This document shows, one piece after another, positions 17,200 to 26,605 of a stretch of DNA of 40,452 nucleotides (position 1 is the first letter of the stretch; each line of letters opens with the position of its first letter). The notes under the pieces are model-generated. The model was not told the origin of the DNA, made no database searches, and saw nothing but the letters and a program-made list of their open reading frames with translations. The translations under genes and the position numbers were made by a program. The DNA is from DAOUTY01 sp964453665 (lineage in GTDB: Bacteria > Chloroflexota > Dehalococcoidia > SZUA-161), in assembly GCA_964453665.1 (NCBI GenBank), contig CAYVQT010000030.1, positions 1 to 40,452 of the forward strand, given 5' to 3'.

Positions 17200-17694
17200 A
17201 TGGAGGCTACGCAGGAAAAAGCAAAGACCGTAGAAAGCAGTGTATCTGAAATTTTAGAGTCATATAAAGGTGAACCAGGCGAGTTAATACCGATACTTCA
17301 AAGGGTTCAAAGGGAGCTGGGTTATTTGCCCGAGCAGGCGATGAGGCAAATAGCTAGATTTTTACATTTAGAGGAGAGCACTGTCTTCGGCGTTGCGACC
17401 TTTTACGCCCAGTTCAAGCTTGTTCCGGGGGGACGGAACATCGTCAGGGTATGTCGGGGAACAGCTTGCCATGTAAAGGGAGGAGCGCGAATCCTCAGGG
17501 AGGTGGAGAAGCAGCTGGGCATAAAGCCCGGGGAATGTACCCCGGACCTTGAATATGGCTTGGAGACGGTGGCCTGTATCGGCGCCTGCGCTCTGGCACC
17601 TACGATGGTGGTAAATAAGCAGACCTACGGTCGGATGACGACCAAGAAGGGGGCTGAACTCTTCAAGCACGGACATTCAGGAGAGGAGAAATGA
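17200..17694 (+). CDS. nuoE: NuoE-like [2Fe-2S] thioredoxin-fold subunit
   Basis: This 164-residue NuoE/HoxE-family subunit carries one [2Fe-2S] cluster that exchanges electrons with the FMN subunit NuoF. A helical N-terminal part (IPILQRVQRELGYLPEQ) precedes the thioredoxin-like domain. The four cluster ligands are Cys85, Cys90, Cys126 and Cys130 (CRGTAC, CIGAC). GGGAGGTG precedes the ATG. Its stop overlaps the next start (ATGA), so translation is coupled to the NuoF-GltD fusion. In electron-bifurcating enzymes of the HydABC/Hnd/Fdh type this subunit sits next to NuoF; that is its likely place here. Confidence 0.95.
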   Translation: MEATQEKAKTVESSVSEILESYKGEPGELIPILQRVQRELGYLPEQAMRQIARFLHLEESTVFGVATFYAQFKLVPGGRNIVRVCRGTACHVKGGARILREVEKQLGIKPGECTPDLEYGLETVACIGACALAPTMVVNKQTYGRMTTKKGAELFKHGHSGEEK

Positions 17695-20600
17695 GTGCGA
17701 AGGGAAATGGCAACGGTACGTCCGATGGGCAGCGCACTGTCCTGATCTGTCAGGGCACAGGCTGCACCTCATCCAATTCTGAGCAGATCAGGGTTGCGCT
17801 GGAGGCGGAGGTGGAGCGGGCAGGGTTAGCAGATGTCAAGGTCGATTTCACAGGCTGCCATGGGTTCTGTCAGCAGGGGCCCATAGTGGTTGTCGAACCT
17901 GAAGGCACCTTCTACACTCATGTGCAGCTGGAGGATGCTGAGGAGATCGTTCGTTCTCACCTGGTGGAAGGCAAGCCCGTTGAGCGTCTGTTCTACCGCG
18001 ATCCTGTTACCGATGAAGCGATAGCCAGATACAGTGACGTTGTCTTTTACAAGAAGCAGAAACGTCTGATCCTGCGCAACTGCGGCCACATAAATCCGGA
18101 GAATATAGATAGCTATATCTCGGTGGGCGGCTACGAAGCATTGAACAAGGTGCTTTCTTCAATGTCTCCGGAGCAGGTCATAGATGAGGTCAAGAAGTCG
18201 GGGCTGCGGGGTCGCGGCGGGGCTGGCTTCTCCACGGGGCAGAAATGGGAGTTTTGCTACAGGGCGCCCGGTAACGAGAAGTATATGATTTGCAATGCCG
18301 ACGAGGGCGACCCCGGTGCTTTCATGGACCGCAGCATAATGGAGGGTGACCCTAACACAGTCCTCGAAGGGATGATAATCGCTGCTTATGCCATCGGAGC
18401 CAGTGAGGGCTATATATATTGCAGGGCTGAATATCCACTGGCCATCAAACGCCTGTATATTGCCATTGAGCAGGCAGAAGAGCGTGGATTTCTGGGCAAG
18501 GATATCCTGGGCTCGGGCTTCAATTTCGCGGTGCACGTTAAGGAAGGTGCGGGCGCCTTCGTCTGTGGCGAGGAGACGGCTTTAATGGCGTCAATCGAAG
18601 GCAAGAGGGGCATGCCTCGCCCTCGTCCTCCGTTCCCGGCGCAGTCAGGTCTATGGGAGAAGCCAACAAACATCAATAATGTAAAAACCCTTGCGAGCAT
18701 CCCGGTGATTATCGGCCAGGGGGCGGAGTGGTATTCGAGCATAGGCACGGATAAGAGCAAGGGCACTGCCGTGTTTGCCCTGACGGGCAAGGTCGCTAAC
18801 TCGGGCCTGGTAGAGGTGCCGATGGGTATGCCCCTGCGGGAGATCATCTTTGATATCGGCGGGGGAATCCCCGACGGCAAGCGTTTTAAGGCAGTACAGA
18901 CCGGCGGCCCATCCGGTGGTTGTTTGCCCGCCAGCTTTCTGGATTCACCGGTCGAATATGAGTCGCTGGCGGCTGCGGGCTCTATCATGGGGTCGGGGGG
19001 CATGGTGGTGCTGGATGAGGATACCTGCATGGTGGATGTGGCAAAATACTTCCTCTCATTCACACAGCTCGAATCCTGTGGCAAGTGTATACCTTGCCGC
19101 TGGGGCACCAAGCAGATGCTGGACATCCTGGAAGATATTGCCAATGGTAAAGGGCAGATCGAGGATATCGATTTACTTATCGAGCTGGGAGAGGCTGTGA
19201 AGGCCGGTTCGCTCTGCGGCCTGGGACAGACCGCACCCAACCCGGTACTGTCCACAATTCGTTATTTCCGTGATGAATATGAGTCCCATATAAAGTGGTT
19301 GCACTGCCCCGCTGCTGTATGTAAAGGGTTGGTTAAAGCGCCTTGCAGCCATACCTGCCCTGCCGGAGTGGACGTCCCGCGCTATATTCGGCTCATTGCT
19401 GAAAAGAGGTACGACGAGGCGGTGGCTGTGATTCGAGAGAGGATTCCTTTCCCCTCGGTTTGCGGGTATGTCTGCTTCCATCCCTGCGAGACCAAATGCC
19501 GCAGGGGCCAGATCGATGAGCCAATCGCGATAAGGGCACTCAAGCGTTTCGCTGCCGACCATGCCAGGACAGATGGTCTTGGTGAACTCCGGGTCGCGCC
19601 GCCCTCCGGTAAGCGCGCAGCCATTATCGGGTCGGGACCGGCCGGGCTGACGGCAGCGTACTATTTGGCCAAGATTGGCGGCCATGAGGTGACAGTTTTT
19701 GAGGCATTGCCTGAAGAGGGAGGGATGTTAAGAGCGGGCATCCCCAGGTATCGGTTGCCCGAAGAGGTGCTGGACGCGGAGATAGATGTTATCAGAAAGG
19801 TTGGGGTTGAGATAAGGACGAATACCAGAGTAGAGTCCCTTGATATGCTTCGCGAGCAGGGATATGACGCGATATTCCTCGCCGTTGGGGCACATGCCGG
19901 GGTCAAGATGGGCGTTGCCGGAGAAGAGATTTCCGAGGTGGTAGACTGTGTCTCCTTGCTTCGGGATGTCAGCTTAGGTAAGAAAGTTAAACTCGGGGAG
20001 AAGGTAGCTGTGGTCGGTGGTGGCAATGCGGCGATTGATGCATCCCGCACAGCCCGTCGCCTTGGAGCTAAAGAGGTTACCATCCTCTATCGCCGCAGCC
20101 GGGATGAGATGCCAGCTGCCAAAGAGGAGGTTGAGGAAGCGATGGAGGAAGGCGTGGACATGCAGTTTCTCGTCGCTCCCAAGAGGATATGGCGGCAAAA
20201 CGGACATGTCCGGATGGAGTGTATTCGTATGGAGCTTGGGAAGACCGATTCCAGCGGAAGGAGACGTCCTGAGCCGGTGGCTGACAGTGAATTCGATAGA
20301 GCGTTCGATACGATAATAGCGGCCGTTGGTCAGGCGCCGCAGATTCCGGGCGAGATGGGACTGGCAATCGATAAACGGGGCACCCTGCATGTTGACCTGG
20401 ATACACTCGCAACGGATGTGGAAGGTGTTTTCGCGGGTGGTGATGTGGTAAGCGGCCCGGCTTCGGTAATCGAGGCTATCGCGGCGGGGAGACAGGCTGC
20501 CATCTCTATAGATAAGTACCTCGGGGGTAGCGGAGTAATCGACGAAGTGCTGGCACAGCCGGAAGAACCCCAGGCACCGCCTGAGATGGAAGAGGAGGAG

Positions 20601-20741
20601 GAAAGGGGCCGCCCGGAGATGCAGTCCTTGCCGCCCGGCGAGCGAACAAAGGACTTCTCTGTAGTCGAGTGCGGCTTCACAGAAGCTGAAGCAATTGAGG
20701 AAGCCAGGCGATGCTTAAAATGCGACCTGGAGGAGGAGTAG
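17691..20741 (+). CDS. NuoF-GltD fusion flavoprotein (NADH and NADPH modules)
   Basis: This 1016-residue fusion has a thioredoxin-like [2Fe-2S] domain (Cys20, 25, 56, 60), then the NuoF core with the FMN/NADH loop GLRGRGGAGF (about 169), an SLBB region, and a [4Fe-4S] site SCGKCIPC (about 462-470). From about residue 550 a GltD/NfnB-like module follows: an Fe-S helical domain (CSHTCPAGVDVP), an FAD loop GSGPAGLTAAYY (about 645), an NADPH loop GGGNAAIDAS (about 774), the 2'-phosphate-type motif YRRSRDEMPA, and the FAD-closing GGDVVSGP. A terminal RCLKC (about 1006-1010) completes the Fe-S site from the far end. It should move electrons between NADH, NADPH and Fe-S carriers, similar in design to Sporomusa-type Nfn (Stn). 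Partners: NuoE and formate dehydrogenase in the same operon. Confidence 0.93.
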   Translation: MSAKGNGNGTSDGQRTVLICQGTGCTSSNSEQIRVALEAEVERAGLADVKVDFTGCHGFCQQGPIVVVEPEGTFYTHVQLEDAEEIVRSHLVEGKPVERLFYRDPVTDEAIARYSDVVFYKKQKRLILRNCGHINPENIDSYISVGGYEALNKVLSSMSPEQVIDEVKKSGLRGRGGAGFSTGQKWEFCYRAPGNEKYMICNADEGDPGAFMDRSIMEGDPNTVLEGMIIAAYAIGASEGYIYCRAEYPLAIKRLYIAIEQAEERGFLGKDILGSGFNFAVHVKEGAGAFVCGEETALMASIEGKRGMPRPRPPFPAQSGLWEKPTNINNVKTLASIPVIIGQGAEWYSSIGTDKSKGTAVFALTGKVANSGLVEVPMGMPLREIIFDIGGGIPDGKRFKAVQTGGPSGGCLPASFLDSPVEYESLAAAGSIMGSGGMVVLDEDTCMVDVAKYFLSFTQLESCGKCIPCRWGTKQMLDILEDIANGKGQIEDIDLLIELGEAVKAGSLCGLGQTAPNPVLSTIRYFRDEYESHIKWLHCPAAVCKGLVKAPCSHTCPAGVDVPRYIRLIAEKRYDEAVAVIRERIPFPSVCGYVCFHPCETKCRRGQIDEPIAIRALKRFAADHARTDGLGELRVAPPSGKRAAIIGSGPAGLTAAYYLAKIGGHEVTVFEALPEEGGMLRAGIPRYRLPEEVLDAEIDVIRKVGVEIRTNTRVESLDMLREQGYDAIFLAVGAHAGVKMGVAGEEISEVVDCVSLLRDVSLGKKVKLGEKVAVVGGGNAAIDASRTARRLGAKEVTILYRRSRDEMPAAKEEVEEAMEEGVDMQFLVAPKRIWRQNGHVRMECIRMELGKTDSSGRRRPEPVADSEFDRAFDTIIAAVGQAPQIPGEMGLAIDKRGTLHVDLDTLATDVEGVFAGGDVVSGPASVIEAIAAGRQAAISIDKYLGGSGVIDEVLAQPEEPQAPPEMEEEEERGRPEMQSLPPGERTKDFSVVECGFTEAEAIEEARRCLKCDLEEE

Positions 20742-20803
20742 GGCAGTATGTCCGGTGGTGAAACGAACGGGGTTCGCGGTTTCATTTATCTGGGAGGAGA
20801 AAA

Positions 20804-23767
20804 ATGGTCACAAAGGAACCAACTGTTTTAGAGGAAAAGAAGCTGGATACCGTTACCCTGACCATTGATGGCAAAAAGGTTGAAGCTGCCAATGGCGCTA
20901 CGGTGCTGGAAGCGGCGCTGGATGCTGGCATCTATATTCCGACTCTCTGCTATGCGCCTGATCTGAAACCCTACGGCGCTTGCCGCCTCTGCATCGTTGA
21001 GATTGAGGGCATGCGCGGCCTGGTCACTTCATGTACTACCAGGGCAACAGATGGGATGGTGGTGCATACGGAGACGCCCAGGGTGAGCCAGTCGCGCCGC
21101 ACTACTATGGAGCTGATTATGGCCAACCATCAGGGTGATTGCCTGACGTGTGCCAAAAACCAGCAGTGCGAGCTCCAGAAGATTGCGCGATATCTGGGAA
21201 TAGAACAGGAGCACTTCGATCGGCTGCGCAAGAGCACGCGCGTGCTTCCCATTGACACGAGCCATCCCGCTTTTAACCGTGATCCCAACAAATGTATACT
21301 CTGCGCCAAATGTGTACGCGCCTGCCACGAGATAGCTTGTGTTGGCGCTATAGACCTGGCCTTCCGGGGCTACGACGCTAAGGTCAGCACTTTCGGCGAC
21401 AAGCCTATTCTTGAATCCATTTGCGAGTCCTGCGGAGAGTGCATCGAGCACTGCCCCACGGGGGCCCTTGTGCCCAAGAAGGTCAAGCAGGCAGCCAGTG
21501 AAGTCAAGACGGTCTGCCCTTACTGCGGCGTCGGCTGTTCCATATACCTGGGTACTCGCGGCAATAAGATCGTCAGTGTACGGGGCGACAAGGAAAGCCC
21601 TGTTAATAAGGGAGGCCTTTGTGTCAAGGGACGCTTTGGTTTTGACTTCGTTGAACATCCGGATAGGCTGACCATGCCTCTGGTAAGGAAAGACGGGCGT
21701 GCCAAGGATGTGAAGGTTAATGGCAACCTGCGCGATGTATTCCGCGAAGCCAGCTGGGATGAGGCCCTGGACCTGGTCGCTGAGAAGCTCTCAGCGATAA
21801 AAGAAGAGCACGGTCCGGACAGCATCGGGGTGCTCAGTTCGGCCAAGTTCACCAATGAAGAGAACTATCTGGTGCAGAAGTTCGCGCGCGCGGTTCTGGG
21901 CACCAACAATGTCGATCACTGTGCCCGTCTGTGCCATGCTTCCACAGTGGTTGCCGCCCTGGCCGCATTCGGTGACGGGGCCATGAGTAACTCCATCGCC
22001 GACTTTGCCAAGGCCGACCTCCTGCTGGTGATCGGCTCCAATACGACCGAGTGTCATCCCATCATCGGCAGGACTGTTCGTCAGTCCGTGAAATTTAATG
22101 GCGCGAAGCTTATTGTCGCTGATCCCCGCTCTACCGAACTCTCTAAACTGGCGGATGTTCATCTGCGCCACAGGCCGGGAACGGACGTGGCCCTGCTCAA
22201 TGCAATAATGCACGTGATTATTGATGAGGAGCTGCACGAAAAGAGATTTATCGAGGAGCGCACGGAAGGCTTTCAGGAGCTTGCGGCCACCGTCAGGCGT
22301 TACACTCCGGAGATGGCCGAGGAGATAACGGGCGTAAGCAAGTCAGATATAGTGCAGGCTGCTCGCCTTTTTGCCGGTGCCGGGAAGGCTGCCATTCTCT
22401 ATGGCATGGGTATAACCCAGCACACAACGGGTACCGATAACGTTAAAAGTGTAGCCAACCTGTTGATGCTCACCGGCAACATGGGGCGCGAGGGGACCGG
22501 GTTCAGTCCCCTGAGGGGTCAGAACAATGTTCAGGGTGCATGTGACATGGGCGCGTTGCCCAATGTCTTCCCGGGCTACCAGAGAGTGGATAATCCTGAC
22601 GCCAGGCTCAAGTTTGAGTCGGCCTGGGGATGCTCTTTGTACGACAAGCCCGGACTGCCCGTCACTGAAATGATGGGGGCTGTTTCCCAGGGTAAGATGA
22701 AGGCTATGTACGTGGTAGGCGAAAATCCCATGATGAGCGAACCCTACCTCGCCCACGTTAAAAAGGCAATGAGTAAACTGGAGTTCCTGGTAGTTCAGGA
22801 CGTTTTCCCCACAGAGACGGCTGTGCTGGCTGACGTTATCCTGCCCGCGGCTGCCTTTGCTGAAAAGAACGGCACCTTTACCAATACAGAGAGGCGTATA
22901 CAGAAGCTTAACAAGGCCGTTGAACCGCCCGGCGAGGCCAGACCTGACTGGCGGATCGTATCTGACCTCGCGAATAAGATGGGGCATCCTTTCGACTATG
23001 AAAGTGCGCAAGATGTTATGGAGGAGATCGCATCTCTCACCCCCATCTATGGCGGGATTCACTATGACCGGCTGGATAATTACGGGCTGCAGTGGCCCTG
23101 TGTGGACAGACTTGATCCCGGGACCCCGATTCTTCATGAGGGTAAATTCACGCGCGGCCTGGGCAAGTTCCATGCTGTGGAGTATCAGCCTCCGGCGGAG
23201 TCGGTCTCCGAGGATTATCCGCTTATCCTTACCACAGGCCGGGTATTGGAGCACTGGCATACGGGCAGCATGAGCCGTAGGTCCGAGGTGCTGAATACGC
23301 TGAACCCCGGTGGGTCGGTTGATATTCATCCCAATGACGCGCTGAAGATGGGCATAGTGGACGGCGACCTGCTGTCCATAGCATCTGAGCGTGGAAAGAT
23401 AGAGACCCCCGTCCGGATTACGGACGAGACCGCTCCCGGTCTTGCCTTCATGGCTTTCCACTGGCGCGAGTCACCGGTAAATGCGCTGACTAATGATGCA
23501 TTGGACCCGGCGGCCAAGATACCGGAGTTTAAGGTCACCGCGGTCAAGGCGGTGCTGGCGGTTCTGGACCGGGCTGCTCAGGATAATGAGTTCTTCGCGC
23601 GGCTGGCGGCGAATCCTGTCGAGGCGCTGAAGGAGTATGATCTGACCGCTGAGGAAAAGGCAGCCATTTTGAGCGGCGACGTACGCAGGATAGAGAAGTG
23701 GGCTGGCAAGCTGGACGAGCGGTTGAAGACATGGCTTGTCGCCCGGTTACAGCAGGAAAGCTGGTAG
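20804..23767 (+). CDS. fdhA: formate dehydrogenase catalytic subunit, Cys form, with helical C-terminal tail
   Basis: This 987-residue soluble FdhA-type molybdo/tungsto-enzyme interconverts formate and CO2. Domains: [2Fe-2S] (CYAP...CRLC), the NuoG-type His/Cys [4Fe-4S] block (HQGDCLTC...QCELQ), two [4Fe-4S] sets (CILCAKCVRAC, CESCGECIEHCP), a catalytic-domain [4Fe-4S] (CPYCGVGC), then the bis-MGD domains. The metal ligand is Cys377 (ARLCH) where the paralogue on the other strand has selenocysteine; His378 and the downstream Arg motif HLRHRPGTD are present. From about residue 913 the chain continues into the ~73-residue domain also encoded alone at 16751. GGGAGGAG precedes the ATG. It is the last gene of the operon with NuoE and NuoF-GltD. 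Substrate formate is inferred from family likeness. Confidence 0.92.
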   Translation: MVTKEPTVLEEKKLDTVTLTIDGKKVEAANGATVLEAALDAGIYIPTLCYAPDLKPYGACRLCIVEIEGMRGLVTSCTTRATDGMVVHTETPRVSQSRRTTMELIMANHQGDCLTCAKNQQCELQKIARYLGIEQEHFDRLRKSTRVLPIDTSHPAFNRDPNKCILCAKCVRACHEIACVGAIDLAFRGYDAKVSTFGDKPILESICESCGECIEHCPTGALVPKKVKQAASEVKTVCPYCGVGCSIYLGTRGNKIVSVRGDKESPVNKGGLCVKGRFGFDFVEHPDRLTMPLVRKDGRAKDVKVNGNLRDVFREASWDEALDLVAEKLSAIKEEHGPDSIGVLSSAKFTNEENYLVQKFARAVLGTNNVDHCARLCHASTVVAALAAFGDGAMSNSIADFAKADLLLVIGSNTTECHPIIGRTVRQSVKFNGAKLIVADPRSTELSKLADVHLRHRPGTDVALLNAIMHVIIDEELHEKRFIEERTEGFQELAATVRRYTPEMAEEITGVSKSDIVQAARLFAGAGKAAILYGMGITQHTTGTDNVKSVANLLMLTGNMGREGTGFSPLRGQNNVQGACDMGALPNVFPGYQRVDNPDARLKFESAWGCSLYDKPGLPVTEMMGAVSQGKMKAMYVVGENPMMSEPYLAHVKKAMSKLEFLVVQDVFPTETAVLADVILPAAAFAEKNGTFTNTERRIQKLNKAVEPPGEARPDWRIVSDLANKMGHPFDYESAQDVMEEIASLTPIYGGIHYDRLDNYGLQWPCVDRLDPGTPILHEGKFTRGLGKFHAVEYQPPAESVSEDYPLILTTGRVLEHWHTGSMSRRSEVLNTLNPGGSVDIHPNDALKMGIVDGDLLSIASERGKIETPVRITDETAPGLAFMAFHWRESPVNALTNDALDPAAKIPEFKVTAVKAVLAVLDRAAQDNEFFARLAANPVEALKEYDLTAEEKAAILSGDVRRIEKWAGKLDERLKTWLVARLQQESW

Positions 23768-24339
23768 GGCAACCTGCCGAGGTTTGGGATAACCAGGCTC
23801 AGCACAGGGTCTAAGCACGCGTGCTGTCAGTAACGGGTGGGTTGGAGTATCCGCTCCAACCCACCCCTGCGTATCTATAACGTGCACAATGTAGCGGGCA
23901 CGGTCACCGTGCCCCTACGGTATTATTTCACCCTAATCCTTCGACAAGCTTAGGGCGAACGGTTTATATCCTATTTTCGTGGCGATGATATAAGAAGGGC
24001 GCTCGTGGTGACAGCATGGGTAGCCTGGAGCATCTGCTCCAGGCGTTTGTTGGAGCGGATGCTCCGACTGTTTTATTTCACCCTCATCCTTAGGCAAGCT
24101 CAGGACAGGCTCTAACCTCTCCCGTCAAGGGAGAGGTAACTATTATTCACCCTTTTCCTGAGCCTGTCGAAGGACAAGGCAATTTTTATCCTCCCTCCCC
24201 TTGCGGGAGGGAGTTAGAGGGAGGGGTGGCTTCGCCGCGCCCGCAGTGATATATAGGTAGTGGGCTGTGATATAAGGGTCTTGAGGATTGGCCACTACTG
24301 ACCGAACCGGCCCGGCATCTGTAAATAGGCCCGTAGCCC
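23768..24339. repeat. hairpin-rich intergenic repeat cluster between convergent operons
   Basis: This 572-base region holds at least five inverted repeats and three copies of a TTCACCC(T)..ATCCT..GACAAGCT-like phrase (near 23928, 24077 and 24147). Hairpins: 13-bp stem GGGTGGGTTGGAG/CTCCAACCCACCC (23835-23866); GGGCACGGT/ACCGTGCCC (23896-23914, extended by GTAG/CTAC); 10-bp GCCTGGAGCA/TGCTCCAGGC (24023-24044); the terminator at 24049; and CCTCTCCC/GGGAGAGG (24116-24136). This looks like accumulated dispersed intergenic repeats. No gene was found. Confidence 0.75.
24049..24079 (+). terminator. intrinsic terminator of the plus-strand redox operon
   Basis: GTTGGAGC (24049-24056) pairs with GCTCCGAC (24061-24068), one G-U pair and a 4-base loop, followed by TGTTTTATTTC. 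It lies ~280 bases after the FdhA stop. Confidence 0.5.
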
Positions 24340-25737
24340 TTACAGCTCCCTGAGATAGGCATCCATGGAAGCGGCGGCTCTCTTGGCCGCGCCCATGGCG
24401 CTGATCACCGTGGCAGAGCCGGTAACTACGTCTCCCCCGGCCCATACACCTGGTTTGGATGTTTTGCCTGTTTCTTCGTCGGCAACAACCGTGCCCTTCT
24501 TTGTGGTTTCCAGCTCTTTGGTGGTAGTCGGCACCAGGGGGTTGGGTGTGGTGCCCAGCGCTACGACCACGATATCGAAATCTATGGTAAATTCACTGCC
24601 CTTCTTGGGAATAGGGCGTCGCCGACCACTTTCATCGGGCTCTCCAAGCTCCATCTCAATGCATTCCATACTGGTGACCCAGCCCTGTTCGTTGCCCAGG
24701 AACCTCACCGGGTTAGTGAGCAGCTTGAAAACAACGCCTTCCTCCTCAGCGTTCTCGACCTCTTCCCGCCTTGCCGGAAGCTCCTCCCGGGAGCGACGAT
24801 ATACGATATTGACCTCGGAGAAGCCGAGCCTGAGGGCGCACCTGGCAGCGTCCATAGCCACGTTGCCACCGCCTATCACGGCGATTTTCCTGCCTATCTT
24901 TATCGGGGTGTCGTATTCGGGGAAGAGGTAAGCCTTCATCAGGTTGGTCCGGGTGAGGAATTCGTTGGCAGAGTAGATGCCGTTGAGGTTCTCACCGGGG
25001 ATATTGAGGAACATGGGCAGGCCGGCCCCTGTACCCAGAAATACTGCGTCGTAGCCTTCTTCCAGGAGTTCATCGACTGTCGATATCTTACCGATCACCG
25101 AGTCCAGCTTGACCTCCACCCCCAGCGACTTCACATAATCTACCTCAACCTGGACGATATCCTTGGGCATCCTGAACTCAGGGATACCGTACATCAATAC
25201 TCCGCCGGCGATATGCAGTGCCTCCAATATGGTGACCTTGTGTCCCCGTTTCGCCAGATCGGCGGCTACAGTGAGCCCTGCCGGCCCGGAACCGACTACT
25301 GCCACCCTCCTGCCGGTAGCCGGGGCGATCTCCGGGGTCGAGTCAGGCTGATGTTTAAGTTCCCAGTCGGCCACATAACGTTCCAGACGACCTATCGCTA
25401 TGGGGGCACCTTTCTTACCCAGGGCGCATACTTGCTCGCACTGTGTTTCCTGGGGACAAACCCGGCCGCATATACCTGGCAGGGCGTTCTTGCTTTTTAA
25501 GATTTTTACGGCCTCGGGCATATTGCCCTCGCGGACTGCTGCAATGAATTCCGGGATGTCAACTCCCACGGGGCAGCCCTCGACGCAGGAACGCTTTTTG
25601 CACTGAATGCAACGGTTGGCCTCAGCCAGGGCGTTGGCATCACTATATCCCAACGCCACCTCGTTAAAATTCTTGGTTCGTGCCCTGGGTTTCTGCTTGG
25701 GCATAGACACACGGTTCAGATCCAGTTTGTCAGCCAT
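24340..25737 (-). CDS. nfnB: NfnB-like NADPH-binding flavoprotein (GltD family)
   Basis: This 465-residue protein has the stand-alone NfnB/GltD layout. An N-terminal Fe-S domain has Cys43, 46, 51 and 55 (RCIQC, CVEGCPVGVDIP) and further Cys (CGRVCPQ, CEQVC). The FAD loop GSGPAGLTVAADL, the NADPH loop GGGNVAMDAA, the YRRSREELPA phosphate-binding motif and the closing GGDVVTGSAT follow. With NfnA, encoded just upstream with an 8-base gap, it forms NADH-dependent ferredoxin:NADP+ oxidoreductase, where FAD in this subunit bifurcates electrons from NADPH to ferredoxin and NAD+. A glutamate synthase role is less likely because no GltB large subunit is near. AGGAGGT overlaps the nfnA stop. It is last in the operon. 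Confidence 0.93.
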   Translation of the reverse strand: MADKLDLNRVSMPKQKPRARTKNFNEVALGYSDANALAEANRCIQCKKRSCVEGCPVGVDIPEFIAAVREGNMPEAVKILKSKNALPGICGRVCPQETQCEQVCALGKKGAPIAIGRLERYVADWELKHQPDSTPEIAPATGRRVAVVGSGPAGLTVAADLAKRGHKVTILEALHIAGGVLMYGIPEFRMPKDIVQVEVDYVKSLGVEVKLDSVIGKISTVDELLEEGYDAVFLGTGAGLPMFLNIPGENLNGIYSANEFLTRTNLMKAYLFPEYDTPIKIGRKIAVIGGGNVAMDAARCALRLGFSEVNIVYRRSREELPARREEVENAEEEGVVFKLLTNPVRFLGNEQGWVTSMECIEMELGEPDESGRRRPIPKKGSEFTIDFDIVVVALGTTPNPLVPTTTKELETTKKGTVVADEETGKTSKPGVWAGGDVVTGSATVISAMGAAKRAAASMDAYLREL

Positions 25738-25745
25738 TGATTAAT

Positions 25746-26582
25746 TTACCTCCTGCCGCAGCTGTGCTGCCACAGCTCTAGCGATCGCTTCTCTTCATCG
25801 AGATAGATACGTTGCCGGGCCATAAGTTCGTCCCAATTGACCTGGTGGCCGTCGAAATCGGGGCCATCGACGCAGGTGAACTTGGTGACATCGCCAACCG
25901 ACACCCGGCAAACGCCGCACATGCCGGTGCCGTCTACCATGATCGGGTTAAGGCTGACTATGGTCTTGACTCCAAATGGCTTGGTGGTCAGCGAGCTGAA
26001 CTTCATCATGACAGTGGGGCCGATGGCGATAACACGGTCGATTTTTTCCTTCCCCTCAAGCATGTCCTTAAGGGGTATGGTAACCACCCCTTTAAGTCCG
26101 TATGAGCCGTCATCGGTAGTCACAATCAACTCGTCGCTGACATTGCGGAGCTGCTTCTCCCAGAATACCAGGTCTTTGGTGCGAAAACCCATTATCGAGA
26201 TAACCTTATTACCCGCTGCTTTCATCGCCCGGGCGATGGGAACGATAGTAGCGATGGCGAAGCCGCCGGCGACGCAGACCACCGTGCCAAACTTATCAAT
26301 GTGAGTTGGCAAACCCAGGGGGCCAGCGAAGTTGGCAACAGATTCACCCGCTTTTAAAGTTGCCAGCTTGCGGGTCGTCTTGCCTACCTCCATGAAAACC
26401 ACGGTGACCGTGCCTTTCTCGGTATTCCAGTCGGCTATGGTCAGAGGGATGCGCTCCCCTTTTTCATCAGCCCTGATGATAATGAACTGCCCCGCCTGTG
26501 CCTTTTTAGCAACCTCCGGGGCAGCTATCTCGAAAAGGTGTATCTCGGGTGTCAGGTCTTCCCTGTTTACGATTTGGTACAT
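25746..26582 (-). CDS. nfnA: NfnA-like FAD/NAD-binding [2Fe-2S] subunit
   Basis: This ~278-residue protein belongs to the NfnA/dihydroorotate-dehydrogenase electron-transfer (PyrK-like) family. An N-terminal FAD-binding barrel (RIPLTIADW), an NAD-binding Rossmann half (VAGGFAIATIVPIARA) and a C-terminal [2Fe-2S] loop (DGTGMCGVCRVSVG, then FTCVDGPDFDGHQV) are in order. It docks to NfnB and passes electrons to NAD+. The ATG at 26582 has GGAGGG five bases ahead; an in-frame ATG at 26606 would overlap the upstream stop and is less likely. A sulfide dehydrogenase (SudB) role is the main alternative; the pairing with a formate dehydrogenase favours Nfn. Confidence 0.93.
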   Translation of the reverse strand: MYQIVNREDLTPEIHLFEIAAPEVAKKAQAGQFIIIRADEKGERIPLTIADWNTEKGTVTVVFMEVGKTTRKLATLKAGESVANFAGPLGLPTHIDKFGTVVCVAGGFAIATIVPIARAMKAAGNKVISIMGFRTKDLVFWEKQLRNVSDELIVTTDDGSYGLKGVVTIPLKDMLEGKEKIDRVIAIGPTVMMKFSSLTTKPFGVKTIVSLNPIMVDGTGMCGVCRVSVGDVTKFTCVDGPDFDGHQVNWDELMARQRIYLDEEKRSLELWQHSCGRR

Positions 26583-26605
26583 ATTCCCTCCATGTGTCAG
26601 AATCA

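Noticed and set aside
22343..23461. 372-codon open frame on the minus strand
   Set aside because: It is antisense to the Cys-type FdhA, whose reading frame is fully supported by motifs.
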